Positions 22,471 through 34,789 of a stretch of 64,000 nt of DNA are shown here, piece after piece (positions within the stretch are counted from its first letter, which is position 1; each line of letters opens with the position of its first letter). The stretch is from Gymnothorax reevesii (lineage: Eukaryota > Chordata > Actinopteri > Anguilliformes > Muraenidae): NCBI GenBank assembly GCA_029721435.1, contig CM056583.1:47025120-47089119 (forward strand), written 5' to 3'. Both the position numbers and the translations under genes were made by a program. The notes beneath the pieces were generated by a model that worked only from the letters and a program-made list of their open reading frames with translations, had not been told where the DNA came from and did no database searches.

Positions 22471-24050
22471 GAGTATATTTATGTTTGTGAGCAAAAATCT
22501 CTGCTTAAATGAAAGTGTGTATTTGTGTGGGTCGGTGCAAGAGGAGTGAGTTTTGTGGCACCTGTCACATGGCTCCTCCTGGAAGCACCTCAGTTGATTG
22601 CCTGTCCTAAATAAACACACTGGACTACAGACACTGAAGTCAAAACAGTGAGCCAATTCTGAAATGGCAGCTGTTCTGGATGCCTCAGCCGTCAATCCAC
22701 CAGTCAGCTTGAGACTGCTCATATCCACTGTTGCATTTGCAAGAACAGTACCATAAATAAGCACGCACAAGTGTCATTAATCCTTTTATTTTTTCCATAT
22801 AAAAAAGCTAATAAACAGCAAGTTTAAAATGTTAGATTAAGAAGCATAAAAATTATCAGCCAGTTTTCTAGATCTGTCCTGCTTTTCCCAAAGTCTTGGC
22901 TATTTTTCCCTGACAGGATTGACAGCATCAGTCCACGACAGGGCGAGATGATATGAGACTAGTGTCGGCTCCATCTGAAGCAGACTAGAGGAACGGCCAT
23001 TAAGCTGAAGTGTCTCAATGCAGCCTGACATTACACTGCTTTTGCAATACACTTATAAAAAGTGAGCTTACCCTCCGTTTCCAAAGAAATGCATTTATGT
23101 TTGCATAATTTGCAGGGGTGGAAACAAAATTAGCAACATTTGACCAGCACGCAGCTCCACTTCCCCAAATGCACCTGAACAGCACGTAACCTTACCAGCC
23201 TACTTTTTTTATCCTATGACTATTGGATAATGAAAAATGGCTTATGAAAATGAAACACTGCTTTGAAAACTTTTTTTGGATATTAATTATATCTAATGTT
23301 TGAGACAAGTTGGCTACTGGACCTCATTTTCTCATTTCAACCAATTTGAACATCCAAAGTCTGACTTCTGAACAGTTTCAAAACAAGACATTTATTTCGA
23401 ACATTTTCTATAATGTCTAAAAATAACTCCTAATATATTGTATCACTTCATCTAATACAACTGATTTATTGCATTATAAATCATTATGTGGTTACAAGTT
23501 ACGTTGACTTTGCCCTCCGAGCAGAAATCATTTTTCCCCCAAGTGCAAGACTTTCATGATAAACTTGGCTAGCAATGAATCGACAAGGTAATTTGACCCT
23601 CTTCTGCAGTGGAGGTATTTGGTGGTGTTTTACCTTTTCTGGAAGCAAATGGACAAAAAAACTGAAGTAGATAACCTCCTGAAGCCCAACGTCCCCTAGC
23701 TGTAAAGCCGGCGACATGGGATTTTCAATGGCGTGCCGTGAGTCTCTGACCCGTAAATTCATAATTACTTTGAGACAGGTGCAGTTTAAGATTGCTTGAT
23801 AGATAATCACACAAATTATTTGCTTAAATACAATGTATTTAATGGCGATATTGTAGGGATGGAAAAATAATTTCAAAAATAATTAATTAATCCAGTTCTC
23901 CCTTGAATCTATTCCCCTATCTTGCATTTTTTTCAGCAGTGCATCCTAATTTATTTTAGGATTGCACTTAATAAAAATGTTTTCAGCGTTCAAAAGACTA
24001 GGCTACACCTGTGGGAAAGCACCTTTGCACAGTTATTGCAATAATCATTT
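22471..24050. other. Unannotated sequence
   Basis: No supported gene. Minus-strand frames at 22435-22770 and 23499-23876 (111 and 125 codons) lack any recognisable domain, splice context or periodic signal. Confidence 0.35.
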
Positions 24051-24126
24051 GAAGCACCTATGACTAAAACCCCATAAGTCACACTTGACCTGACTTGACT
24101 TGTGGGGTTTTAGTAATCAGTGCTTC
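24051..24126. repeat. 76-bp hairpin-forming inverted repeat
   Basis: Arms GAAGCAC...ACTAAAACCCCA.AAGTCA and TGACTT.TGGGGTTTTAGT...GTGCTTC pair over about 31 positions, with a 4-base bulge region and a loop containing CACTTGACC. It is short, compact and isolated. It may be a small MITE or a hairpin RNA; the sequence alone cannot decide. Confidence 0.6.
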
Positions 24127-24626
24127 ATTTGTTAAATTACCAATGCGTATTCTATCAAAGCATTGTTAATTGAATTATTTAGTAAATTGGTTATTAGTGC
24201 AACCTGGAGGTGCATATTGCATTTAAAATGATTTAAAATGCATGCCATGCGTCAAAACTTTCATGTTAGCAAAATCATTAATGAGGTCTACATAGTCCAG
24301 TTTCTGAGAAAGTTGTAGGAAGGCTACAGTATAGGATGGTATGAATTAATTAAAAACAATGAAAACTGTATCTCAATACCACCTTCAACAGCATTTACCT
24401 CATAACATTATTTTAAAATGGAATTTTGAGAATTTTCAGTTAATTACCGTCCATTCAATCTCATACTGTAGCCTTCCTCTTTGACACAAAGCTATGTCTT
24501 AATGATTAAAGGCAACAAAGCCAATTGGTAGCCTTTTTGCTCAGTAAATACAATCAATTAATAAATATCCGATTCTTAATAGGAAACAGGTTCAGAGTTA
24601 ACCTGCATTATGGTAATGTTACTGGT

Positions 24627-25868
24627 TGTCAGGATAACGTATAGGAACCACAAGCGAGAACCAGTGAGTACAAAAAAAGGGAGACTATTTCTGAAGGGGG
24701 CAGACCCCCAACAGAGCAGGCGACAGTACAATGTCCACAATCCAAAAATTTACAATCCAGTTGGGCAAAAACTGAGTCGAAAACCAGGGCAGCAATCACC
24801 GTACTTGTGGTCGGGCAAAAATAGGCTCGGTACACAAGCTTGTCAGAAGCCAAAGCCAGAATCCAGTGGGCGAAATCCAAACCGTTAACAGGGCAGAAAA
24901 CACAAAATTCATTGTATGGCAAAAAGGTTTCGTAAACAGATGCAGACAATAGTATCAAAAAGCACAGCCAAAAATAGTAAGTCGGACGGTCCAGTCAGAA
25001 GAGTAAAACTATGAGTACAAGCCAAAGACGATAGCAGCACAGGTAAACAAGAGAAATGTTCTGACAAGGAAGTGCTGTGAGAGGACTCCTAATGTACACT
25101 CTTGGGAAGTTACATGCTTAACAAAACACAGGTGCAGGAAGTCAGACTGATTACCAAGGAAGCAAACATGAGGGACAACCTAATCACATAAAATAGGCAA
25201 AAGCCAAAACGCGTACAGGGATCACAAGACAGCCTATAGACAGAACAAACAGATCCGGTTAGGGATTTCTATGTGTACAGAGTGAGAGGCAGAACAGTGA
25301 TTAGACAGGTGCGGAGAATCTACTAGAAGCACAGCAAAGTAAATTGAGTGAAGGCAAGAGGCGGAGACTAGAGCAGGGCGAATGCTGAGAGATCGTTAGT
25401 CAATTAGTAGAGTGCAGCTATGCAATCCCTAGTGCTTGTTAGTAAGTTATTACTATGTACAATGTTAGACTTGGTTAGTAATTTAATAAAAACAATCTGT
25501 TAGTATTGGTTAGTAATCTAGAAAAGCAAGGGGAAGGAAGTAAATGAGACTGGAAGGAATGGTTGAAATCCAGAAACCATTAAATCACCCAAAAGAGTGG
25601 CACGCAATACTGGGGCTGTGAGCAATGGCAAGACAAGAGACCAGACAGGGGGAGACAAAGTGCGATGCATGGCAAAAACAAAAACATGTACCGGAATATA
25701 ACTGTAGGAATAGAATATGGGTAAATAAAAAACATGGCAAAACTAAACTAGACAAAATAACAACATAATCAGGTAACCAAATCACAATACACAATTCAAG
25801 GCATGGTCAGGCAATACAGAGATCAGACAGAACATGAAAAACACGGCAAACAGACCAGAATCATAACA
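24627..25868 (-). mobile_element. Solo LTR, gypsy (minus orientation), diverged
   Basis: Aligned to the LTR at 58341-59491 it starts TGTCAGGATAACGTATAGGAAC (compare TGTGAGGTTTTACGAAATGAAC) and ends ATCATAACA. It shares AGGGGGCAGACCCCCAACAGAGC, TACAATGTCCACAATCC, AGTGCTTGTTAGTAAGTTA and the block before the end. No gag or pol is attached, so it is a solo LTR. The polyadenylation hexamer seen in the 58 kb copy (TTTATT on plus) is changed here. Flanks CTGGT and GTTGT do not make a clear target duplication. It is clearly more diverged than the two LTRs of the young element. Confidence 0.8.
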
Positions 25869-27640
25869 GTTGTAGACGGAGTTTTATTTTTACATTAACA
25901 AATGAACTTAACACGTGGACCTGAGTCTGCAAAACTGCATTCAACATTTCCTTAGGCATGTGAAACCAATCAGGCACTTACACAGAAAAAAAAAAATACT
26001 GTTTTATGAACTGTAGGAATTCAGAAGCTTCGAAAGACATTGACGTTTTAAGTCACCATTAATGTGGATGCTTGAGAATTACTACAAGAAGCAACATTAG
26101 TTAACATCCCACTGCGACCCCAGCATCCACCTGCTGGCGCTGAATTTCCCTCAGAGGTGAGATATCATGGCACTCTCTGCTCTTATCTCCTCAAGCTTTG
26201 TAGGCCGCAGGGTGTGTCAGGTACAGAGACTAAACGGCAAGCTATCATGGAATCCATTTGGTAATCCTGCAATCAACAGTTTACACATGAGTTGGCTGAC
26301 AGAACTAATTTTCATTGTAATGATTCTCATGGGTTTTGCCATTTTATTTGAAGCATCAAAAATTTGCATTGCTGTCAGGATATTTGTGCTTTCTCAAGTG
26401 TCAGGAAAGCATCTATTTATATGCAGTATTATCCCAGGGATACAACTGAAACAATTTTCAGAATAAAATTTTGCTTACTGCACTGTGTCTGTAAATAGTT
26501 CACTAACTTCTGGCTCCATTCACTTTGAATTTTTATTCAATTTTTAATTGATTTTGATTAAATTTAATTTTCTTATTTTATCGATACATGTTTTTTGCCA
26601 ATTTCAAAGAGATTTTTACTTTTAGTATCAAGAAAATTTAATTTTCCTGAACAGAGCATATAGAATTACCCCCATATACTAGTGTAGGCGCTGCCAGAAG
26701 ACCATCCTGGGAAATGGATGTAGCATGAGGTTATGTTTCATGATGGTGAAATCATATTTTGAGAACACTGAAATATCATCCATCACAGACCATGACAGTG
26801 ACTGCTCCATCTCCTTGAGGGCTGTGACAGTTCAGATTTCAATAGCTGTGACACTGTTGGCATCCACCACACTCTTTTTTGACATGTGATTGTGGTGAAG
26901 CAATTCAAATTAATTACTTTTTTTTTTTCCTGGCAACTCACTGCATTTGGCTGGCGCGTAGGCTTGATGACAGAGGAGAAGTTTCCATGCCCTTCAGCAT
27001 GGTAAATATGTGCATTTCTATCACATCTAACGCATTTATTCAATGTAATTGAATATCAGTATAATGAAAATTTGGAATCATTGTCATTCCTTACTATCAA
27101 CACTGGATGTTTTTATTTAATTCTGCGGTCGAGGTTATCAGAAAACGGACAGTTCTGTTCCTATTTCTCATATAAATACCAAGTACAAAAAATTAGGGGT
27201 CTAATGCAAAGAGTCAATGACAGCTGAAACATCCATATGTTGTCAATACATATATATTTATGTTTCTCATTCATGCTTTAAAAATTCTCTTGCACATTTC
27301 TTCATAATGGAAAGACACAAACAGTATCACCCTTACAGAGTCACTACCGGATCGTTATTCTCTGACTTTGCCGTTGATTAATGCACGGGTTCCCAAATAA
27401 TAAAAGCATTCAAGCTAATTAATTCCAATCTGCATGGACTAACGTGTGAGATGTGAAAATATTGCACAAAAAATCCAACAATATATAACCTTTATTTGTC
27501 ATTTCAAATGAAATGTATTATTCCTCTGTGTATTAATGCACTGTGTAGGCTTAAAAGACTCATTCATAGGTTCTCCCAACATATGCCAATTTATGGTTAG
27601 GTGTAACATTTTGCACTTTGTGCAAAGTACAGATGCTCGG
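25869..27640. other. Unannotated sequence
   Basis: No supported gene. The plus frame at 26167-26466 (99 codons) has a hydrophobic middle but no family resemblance, and the minus frame at 26783-27043 none either. Confidence 0.3.
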
Positions 27641-27644
27641 AGGA

Positions 27645-28110
27645 CAGGAAGTTGAGGACTGGACTCAGGTGCAAGGATGGATTTGACTGTATTTAATAAG
27701 CCAACTGTATGGCAGAGGGCACAAACGAAGAAATACAAAACAAGAAGAAACAGAGGTTCCTAAAATTAAGCACTATGAGTAATACAAAGTGCTTAAAGGA
27801 AAAGGAAGCAAGGTTCTTTAAATGATAACGTGCAGGTAAAACAAGCAGCATGAGTTTCTAGGATTTAGTATAAATTTGCGAATTCGGAGAATAAGCTCAT
27901 ACAAGGCTGCTATGTCACACAGGCATGAGATTACAGAGACTTCACAATGAGACTTAGGGAAGCTCAGTCTTAAGTACACACTGCTACCACCCTGTGGGAA
28001 TGGAAAACAGGTGTTGATGATATTAGAATAATGACTGGAGTGCAATCCGGGATTTAATAGACCGGTGAGCTGGACAGCTGGAGGCGTGGTCTTACATTAG
28101 GAATGTTGGT
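27645..28110 (-). repeat. Possible degraded LTR of another family
   Basis: The stretch GACTGGACTCAGGTGCAAGG near 27657, then TTGACTGTATTTAATAAGCC, A-rich sequence rich in ACAAAACAAG, and GAGCTGGACAGCTGGAGGCG near 28068 has the composition and motif order of minus-strand gypsy-type LTRs in fish. No matched partner or clean ends were found. Confidence 0.35.
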
Positions 28111-28269
28111 GTTAAATTCAATAAACATGAAATAACATTTTGGACTGACACTTTCCTTACGATTAATATATGGTCCAAATTAACCGCACATACTGTAGAC
28201 CACTTTTTAATTCAGCGATGTACATTCAATTCTTGGAAGGCCTCGGTATTTTATGGGGAAATGACGTCA

Positions 28270-29530
28270 GTGGTGCTGTTGGAGTCAGGTTGGTCATTAA
28301 AACAGAATGCAATGATTAGCAAATCTCATAAACTGACATTTTATTGTCAGTAGAATATAGATAGCATATCAGAAGCTAAAAGTGGGATATTTTATCATTT
28401 CATGAAATATATTAGCTCATTTTGAATTTGATGGCAGCAACACATCTCAAAAAAGCTGGGATAAGGCCCTGTTCACCACAGTTTAGTATCCCCTCTTCTT
28501 TTAACATCAGTCTGTAAATGTCTGGGAAGTTAGAAGACCAATTGCTGAAGTTTTGGGAGAGGAATGTTGTCCCACTCTTGTCAGATGTAGGATTCTAGCT
28601 GCTCTACAGTCCAGGGTCTTCTTTGCCGGATTTTTCGTTTTAAGATGCGCCAAATGTTTTCTAGTAGTGAATGGTGTGGACTGCAGGCAGGCCAGTTCAG
28701 CACTCAGGCTCTTCTACTGCGAAGCCATACTGTTGTGGTGGATGCAGTATGTGGTGGTATTATTTTGCTGCAATATGCAAGGCCCTCCCTGAAATAGATT
28801 TTATCTGGATAGCAGCATAAAGTATGTTGTTGTAAAACCTCTACATACTTTTCAGCATTGATAATGCCTTTCCAGATGTGTAAACTCCCCACGCCATGGT
28901 CACTAATGCAACCTGATCCAATCAGAGATGTAGGCTTTTGAAATGTGCGCTGATAACAAGCTGGATGGTCCCTCTCCTCTTTAGACCGGGTGACAGGGTG
29001 TCCATGGTTTCCAAAAAGAATTTAAAATTTTAATTAATCTGACCACAGAACAGTTCTCCATTCTGCCTCAGTCCATTTTAAATTAACTTTGGCCCAGAGA
29101 ACGCGGTGGGGTTTCTGGATCATGTTCACATATGGCTTCTTCGTTGCATGATACTGCTTTAGCTTGCATTTGTAGATTGCACAGTGAACTGTGTTCACAG
29201 GCAATGATTTCTGGAAGTGTTCCTGAGCCCATGCAGTGTATATCAGTGCAGAATCATGCCTGTTTTTGATGTAGTGCCACCTGAGGGCCCAATACGAGCA
29301 TCCAATACTGACCTACAGATTTGCCCCTTGCGCACAGAGATTTCTCCAGATTCTCTGAATCTTTTGATCATATTGTGTACTGCAGATTGTGTACTGTGAA
29401 AAGCTTCACTATTTTACATTGGATTACATTTTTATGAAAGTGTTCCACAATTTGTAGACCCAGTTTTTTTGCAGATTGGTGAATCTCTGTCCATCTTTAC
29501 TTCGGAGAGACTCCATATCTGTCCACATGT
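28270..29530 (-). pseudogene. Old Tc1-like element with transposase relic
   Basis: The left part resembles the left inverted repeat of the 2826-4431 element (ACAGAATGCAATGATTAGCA, then CAACACATCTCAAAAAAGCT near 28438). The interior is the same transposase region on minus: [23 protein letters not shown] (28892-28827), then the degraded QQDN-equivalent region, and upstream the WSD-equivalent (GACCACAGAACAG near 29040) and HTH regions. It carries many stops and frameshifts. The right terminus could not be located. It is an older relative of the 2826 element and non-functional. Confidence 0.75.
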
Positions 29531-29760
29531 GCAGTTGCAAATGAACTTTTAGAAAAATCAGTCAAAAAACTAATTTACTTGTAGAAAGACAGATTTCACA
29601 CATTACATAGCCTAAGGGTGCCCACTAAAATTATGACTATGCAGCACAATAGTCATTTGACTGCCAAATTAATCCTCCGCCTCTCATTGGCTTTACCTTG
29701 AGGGATGGAAAGATTGCAACCTTCAGTTTTATTAATGTTTGGTAATGTTTGGTAATAATA

Positions 29761-31211
29761 TACTGACCAAAACTTCCAACGCAACACATACAATTTTGAA
29801 ATATTTGGTGTACATAAAATGAGATATTGATTTTGAGCCATGATACATCAACTACAACTTAAAAGCTCAGAAAATTGTTTTGATTTTGTCATGTGGGCAG
29901 CTCCTTCCGCTTGATTGCACATTGTTTAGAATTTTGCCTATCCCGTCAGGTTAAGTAGAACTCATTGACCAATCCTTCCAGAATTTGGTCAATAAATAGC
30001 CGTAGCAATGGGCAACTTAAATATTCCTTTGCATTATCCTGGGTCAACGTGTGACCATGCCGCTCCTAGGTCAAAATCAGAGAGAGCGAGCCATTGGTAT
30101 GCTCACTGGTGGAATGTCGCAAAGACGGGTTTGCAAGGAACCTGGGCATCCACGTGTTGACCATATCATGTCTCTGGAGCCGGTATAATGAAACAGGAAG
30201 CACAGGTGATCGACCACGTGCCCCCAGAATACGTGTCACCACCCCTCAGCAGGATCGCCAAATTCACCTCCAGTACCTGCCAGCTACAAGAACTGGATTA
30301 GCGACCAAATCGTACGCAACCGCCTGCTTGAAGCTGACTTGCACAACCAACTTCCCCGCCGTGGTTTGGTGTTGACTCCTGCACGTCGCCGCGTCCGTCT
30401 GCGATGGTCAAGGGCACATTTGGGTGGAACAGGTGGAACAGGGTGCTTTTCTCCGATTAATTGAGGTTCAAGTTGAGTGTGTCTGACGGTAGACTGCGTG
30501 TATAGGGTAGGCGACGGGAACGTTATACTGACGCTACCATCCTGCAGTGTGACCGCAGGGGTGGACCCAGTGTGATGGTTTTGGCTGGAATAAGCAGTAG
30601 ACACAAGACAGACCTCATTTTCATCGATGGAAACCTCAGTGCGGCCGGTTACCCTGACGACATCCTTACCCCTGTCGCAGTTCCACTTGTCCATCGCTAT
30701 CGCCTAACGCTGCAACAGTATAATGCAAGACCACTTGTCGCCAGAGTCTGTCAGGACTACCTGAGGCACAATAATGTTCAGTGTCTTGATTGGCCTGTGT
30801 ATTCCCCAGTTTTAAACCCTATAGAACATCTATGGGATATTCTGGATCGCCGGGTGAGAAGGCGTGATCCAGAACCAGCCATAGTCCAACAGTTGCGTCA
30901 AGCACTCCAGGAGGAATGGGACCGCATCACACAGGCTGAAATACGGCATTTGATTGACTCCATGCATCGCAGTATCCAGGCTGTGTGTGACGCCAGAGGA
31001 GGCCATAGAAGATACTGACTTCTGTGATCCAGAATTGTGCCTTCAACTGATGCAATGAATTGGAAACCAGAAAAAATCTGTTCTTCATTCCTGACTCTAA
31101 AACTGTGTTTTTGATTTGAATCTTAATATTTGTTATGTATTGTTAAATTTATCGTAAGAAAATGACGTGTTGCAATAAACCCGAGGGTTGCGTTGGAAGT
31201 TTTAGTCAGTG
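29761..31211 (+). mobile_element. Tc1-like transposon, near full length, inactive
   Basis: The ends are TACTGACCAAAACTTCCAAC on the left and, in complement, CACTGACTAAAACTTCCAAC on the right, flanked by TA. Inverted repeats match over the first 30 or so bp, with two bases of uncertainty at the left boundary. At about 1.45 kb it is close to full length. Transposase runs left to right. Confidence 0.87.
30057..31018 (+). pseudogene. Tc1-type transposase with D-to-Y active-site loss
   Basis: The N-terminal HTH part reads in the frame at 30094-30375 (ECRKDGFARNLGIHVLTISCLWSRY, linker TGDRPRAPRIRVTTPQQDRQI), then the frame is lost through the segment that should hold the first catalytic Asp (about 30400-30570). 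The C-terminal part (30572-31018) reads in one frame: VLAGISSRHKTDLIFIDGN, then QQYNARPLVA where the family has QQDNARP (the second catalytic Asp is a Tyr), then LNPIEHLWDIL with the catalytic Glu retained. The C-terminal LRQALQEEW block is intact. It is therefore inactive both by frameshift and by loss of a metal-binding residue. Confidence 0.85.
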
Positions 31212-31369
31212 TATTTTTTGCCCCATAAGGGCAATTCATTTTCTTGACGCTGGTTTTGTATAAAATATGTCATTCATGGTACATTAGAATTCTAAGAGCA
31301 GTTTGAGTTTTAGGCAACTGCATTTACTAAATCAGAGACTGATGATTGTTGGTGGTTGGTTTTGACTTG

Positions 31370-31603
31370 GTCGCTCCCCTCTAACAGTAACTCATGAGGC
31401 GAGTGGAACTATTCGCTGGCCAATCAGAGCAAGAATCATTTCATGGATGGGATACTCACTCAGGATGGCCTGCATTTCAGAGGATTAGGGGTAACAGGAA
31501 TCAAATTGATTTTTTTTTCTCTGTAAAGTTTGTAAACCTTTCTAAAAGGTATCTAAGAGAACTATAACTTGGGGAAAAAATAGCACTACAGGTCCCTTTC
31601 AAT
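31370..31603 (-). repeat. Dispersed repeat, copy 2 (inverted)
   Basis: Reverse-complemented, this shares in order GATTCCTGTTACCCCTAATC, CTCTGAAATGCAGG, ATCCTGAGTGAGTATCCC, TGGCCAGCGAATAG and the GGGACCT end with the copy at 11861-12085. It is a diverged second copy of that unassigned element. Confidence 0.65.
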
Positions 31604-32325
31604 TACATTGCAAGGGAATGATTTGGATACATACTGGACATTTCAAAAAATGCAATCTAAGTGTCATTTTTAGCAATTTTCTTTTTTTTATTATTGAAAA
31701 TATTGGCTGAAATCATTGGATTGCTGTCACTTTATGCTATCCATAGGAGATGCACTGTGGAGGTTTATTTTACAGGCAGAGACATAGTTTTGCAATATTT
31801 TAGTCAGCCTGACAGACACTTTTTGTCTTGACTTTTCTTTAATAAGAACATTTTATTGAAAAAACTAATTAAGATACATTAAGATGCATTAAGATACAAT
31901 TTGCACTTCCACACATTAGAGTATATGCTCTGCATAGCCAAAGTATTATTACTACCTTTCTAATATGGTACTGGTTCTCCATGCACCACTTAAACAGCTC
32001 TATCAAATTGATGTCTGCATGGATGCCCAGACCCAGGGTTTGCAACACAGTTATTTTACAGAGCAACACACTCCCCCCACCACCTTCTCTTCTTCCTACA
32101 GAGCATCCTGGGGCCATCTCTTCCCCGATTGAATAATGCAGAAATACTCTACATGGTCCCTGTACATCATGTTAAGGAAAATGAGACACATGGGGCCAGG
32201 TAACCTTTGTCCATAACAGGCAAGGTCCAGTTCTGACGCTCCCATTACTATTTTATGCACTTTCAATGGTGGACAGGGTTTAGAATGGGCAGTAAGCATG
32301 GCTTACGGCTACAAAGCCCCAAACT
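31604..32325. other. Unannotated sequence
   Basis: AT-rich with short minus frames (82 and 67 codons) that show no domain. Confidence 0.3.
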
Positions 32326-32329
32326 ACTA

Positions 32330-33125
32330 TGGCTGTTCGGGAGAACTTCGCTGCAATGGCCCAAACATCTCCTATGCTGCAAAACAGAAAAGATGCAAAT
32401 TCAAAAACATGCAAACAGCAAAAGCAAATGCAAGAGAAAAACGCTGCATATCCACGTCAACACAAACGTGCTGTAATGGCCCAAAACATCCCCAATCAGA
32501 GAAGTGCGCTGCAATAACCGAAATTATGCAAAGCCAAAAACATGCAAAAGCAAATGCAAGAGAAAATGCTGCATTTAGACATCAACACAGCAGAAATACC
32601 CTGAGCCGCTATAAGTCACAATTAGGCTTTGTAGCTAGCTTGCGTTAGATTGCTTGCTTAGCTAGCTAGTCTGCTAGCATAGCTAGCTGACAGTCATATT
32701 TGGTAAAACACAAATGCTTGCGGTTCAACTCTTGCTAAGTGAGATAGTGAAATAATAGATATTTTTTATTCATTTTTTTTTTATCGACTTCTGTGCACCA
32801 AACTGTTGGCCAGCTTGCGTGCCTAACATTAGTTAGGTAGCTGGCTAGCTAGCTAGAAAGCATTTTTTCCAACTTAGCCAGCTAGGTTTGCTCAGGGCAA
32901 AAGTAAAAGCTGTTCTAGATGGCGCTCCCCATCGCGTCTGGGAGCACTTCCATGATAATGATGTGGATATGCAGCGTTTTTTTCTTGCATTTGCCTTTGT
33001 GGTTTGCATGTTTTTGAGTTTGCATTGTTTCTGTTTTTACAGCATGTTTCTCCTATTGGAGGTGTTTTGGGCCATTGCAGCGCATTTGCCCCTGTTGGCC
33101 ACCGTACCAAACACAGCAGGACACA
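32330..33125. mobile_element. Inverted-repeat element with three ~125-bp units
   Basis: A unit with landmarks CTGCAATGGCCCAAAACATC, AAAAACATGCAAA and GCAAATGCAAGAGAAAAACGCTGCAT occurs at about 32349-32460, again as a direct copy at about 32470-32585, and a third time inverted at about 32965-33095 (ATGCAGCGTTTTTTTCTTGC ... GGTGTTTTGGGCCATTGCAG). Between them is a GCTAGC-rich stretch (32637-32715 and 32835-32860). The arrangement looks like a non-autonomous transposon with an internal duplication. Outer ends and target duplication are not resolved, and no transposase is present. Confidence 0.6.
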
Positions 33126-34789
33126 ATGCATTTAGTGTTATGACTCATTCCTTTCATAACCATCGTTCAGATTTTCTCTGACTTGTGGCACAGTAGCCCT
33201 TCAGGGCAGACCAATCAGGATAGCCTTTCTTGCCTATGTCTATCAGCGAGCATTGGGCAACCAACATTCAATTGTTTGTTATTAGTTTGTTCATCATTTT
33301 GCATTTATCAGTTGGTGCTCTCATCTGCTGCCCGAGAAAACCCCTAAGTATTGCTGCTTCAAACTATTTCTGCCCTGGTCATCTGGCCATTACAATTTAT
33401 CCTCTGTCTAAGTCACATTGGTCCTTTTTCTCTCGGGTCCATCACGTCTCGAATGAAAAACTGTCCAATTACCATGCACAGAGCTTTACATGCACCATTG
33501 TTTTGAAATAGTCAACGTCATTTGCCTCTTATGTGAGTGATCATAATATTTTGGTTCATTGATGTATAACTGTTAAGGTTCAAGGCTTCCTTTATGAAAT
33601 TCACTTCACGAAAAACTAATGATAATATGATGAAACTGCTCTGATGGAAATCTTAGATTAGATTGAATTTCTGTCAGATACATTTTAATTGAATTTAATG
33701 CATTAAAATATTTATATAAACTGTTGTTCTGTGGGCTGTTTTAATTTCTAATATGAGCAGTTTCCAGAAAAAAACAGTGTTAATTGTTTTGCTGAATCAC
33801 TGCTGTTTTCAATTTTAGATGGTATTTCGTTGACAGATTGATTACCTTGATCTTTATTAGCATTTTGTGAAGGATGCCCCTTTCTGCGATAATTCTGACT
33901 CGCACTCACTGCCTACATTTTAATTAAATAAGTCTGTACAGCAAGCCTATAATTTGTTGCATAGGTCACACTTCGATCAATAAAATGCATTTTGTCCTTA
34001 ATTTGAGAAACAGATTTAAGGAGGTTCACTTGTACTTAAAGTTTGAGTCTTCTGCATGGGCTACCGCACATATCATCAGAGATCAATAAGGTGAAAATTA
34101 AGGAGAAGTACGACAAACTACATGGACTTTCAGGGCTTGTTGGAAGAATGGAGGCATCTGTGGATGGGACAAATCTTTGCCATGTCTGGATTTGCTGACA
34201 GTGTCAATGAAATGGCTCCTTGGGACTCTGGATGGCAAATAATAAATCTGAATGTCCTGGCAAATGGTTTGAAGGCTTGTGTCATCGGCCAGGGCGAGTT
34301 CCTGCTTATTGGCTTTGCAGCATTTCCCATCTTATTTGTAACCAAAATGGCGTATAAAAGCACAGTCTTTTCATTATTTTCAACAGATGCCATTCACTAA
34401 GACAGGTTACTGATACAACATCACAAAGCCATAAATTTTACGAGCAATACCTTTCATATTTCTGGAAGGCTATGCTATCAGCTGGCTCAGTTGACTGGCT
34501 ACCTATTCTTCAGTTTTTTTCAGAGAGAGAAGTGTATTTGCATTTACTATCTTTACAGTGAAATGTATGCTATACAGCCAATTACTTTTCATGCAAAAAT
34601 CAGGCTGCAATGTGTGTGCAATGTGACAAAATTGTCATATTTGGAGATTACAGCATTGCTCAACAGGTTGGAAGCAAAAGACTGTCTTCAAAATGGGTAT
34701 TTTTGTTTAATTTCCTGAGTTTAAATAAACCATGTGTGGATGTATTTGCCTGCCGCATTTTTTGAAGCTTAAGTTAATTTGTTTATTAG
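33126..34789. other. Unannotated sequence
   Basis: The frames at 34122-34400 (+) and 34130-34393 (-) read the same segment in both directions and lack domains. Nothing else recognised. Confidence 0.3.

Noticed and set aside
24629..24958. Minus-strand 109-codon frame resembling the frames at 58301-58510 and upstream of gag
   Set aside because: The similarity is due to shared LTR sequence, not a shared protein; the start of gag is taken at the ATG after the LTR.
34122..34400. 92-codon plus frame with mirrored 87-codon minus frame
   Set aside because: Open on both strands by chance, no domain, no splice signals or neighbours supporting a gene.
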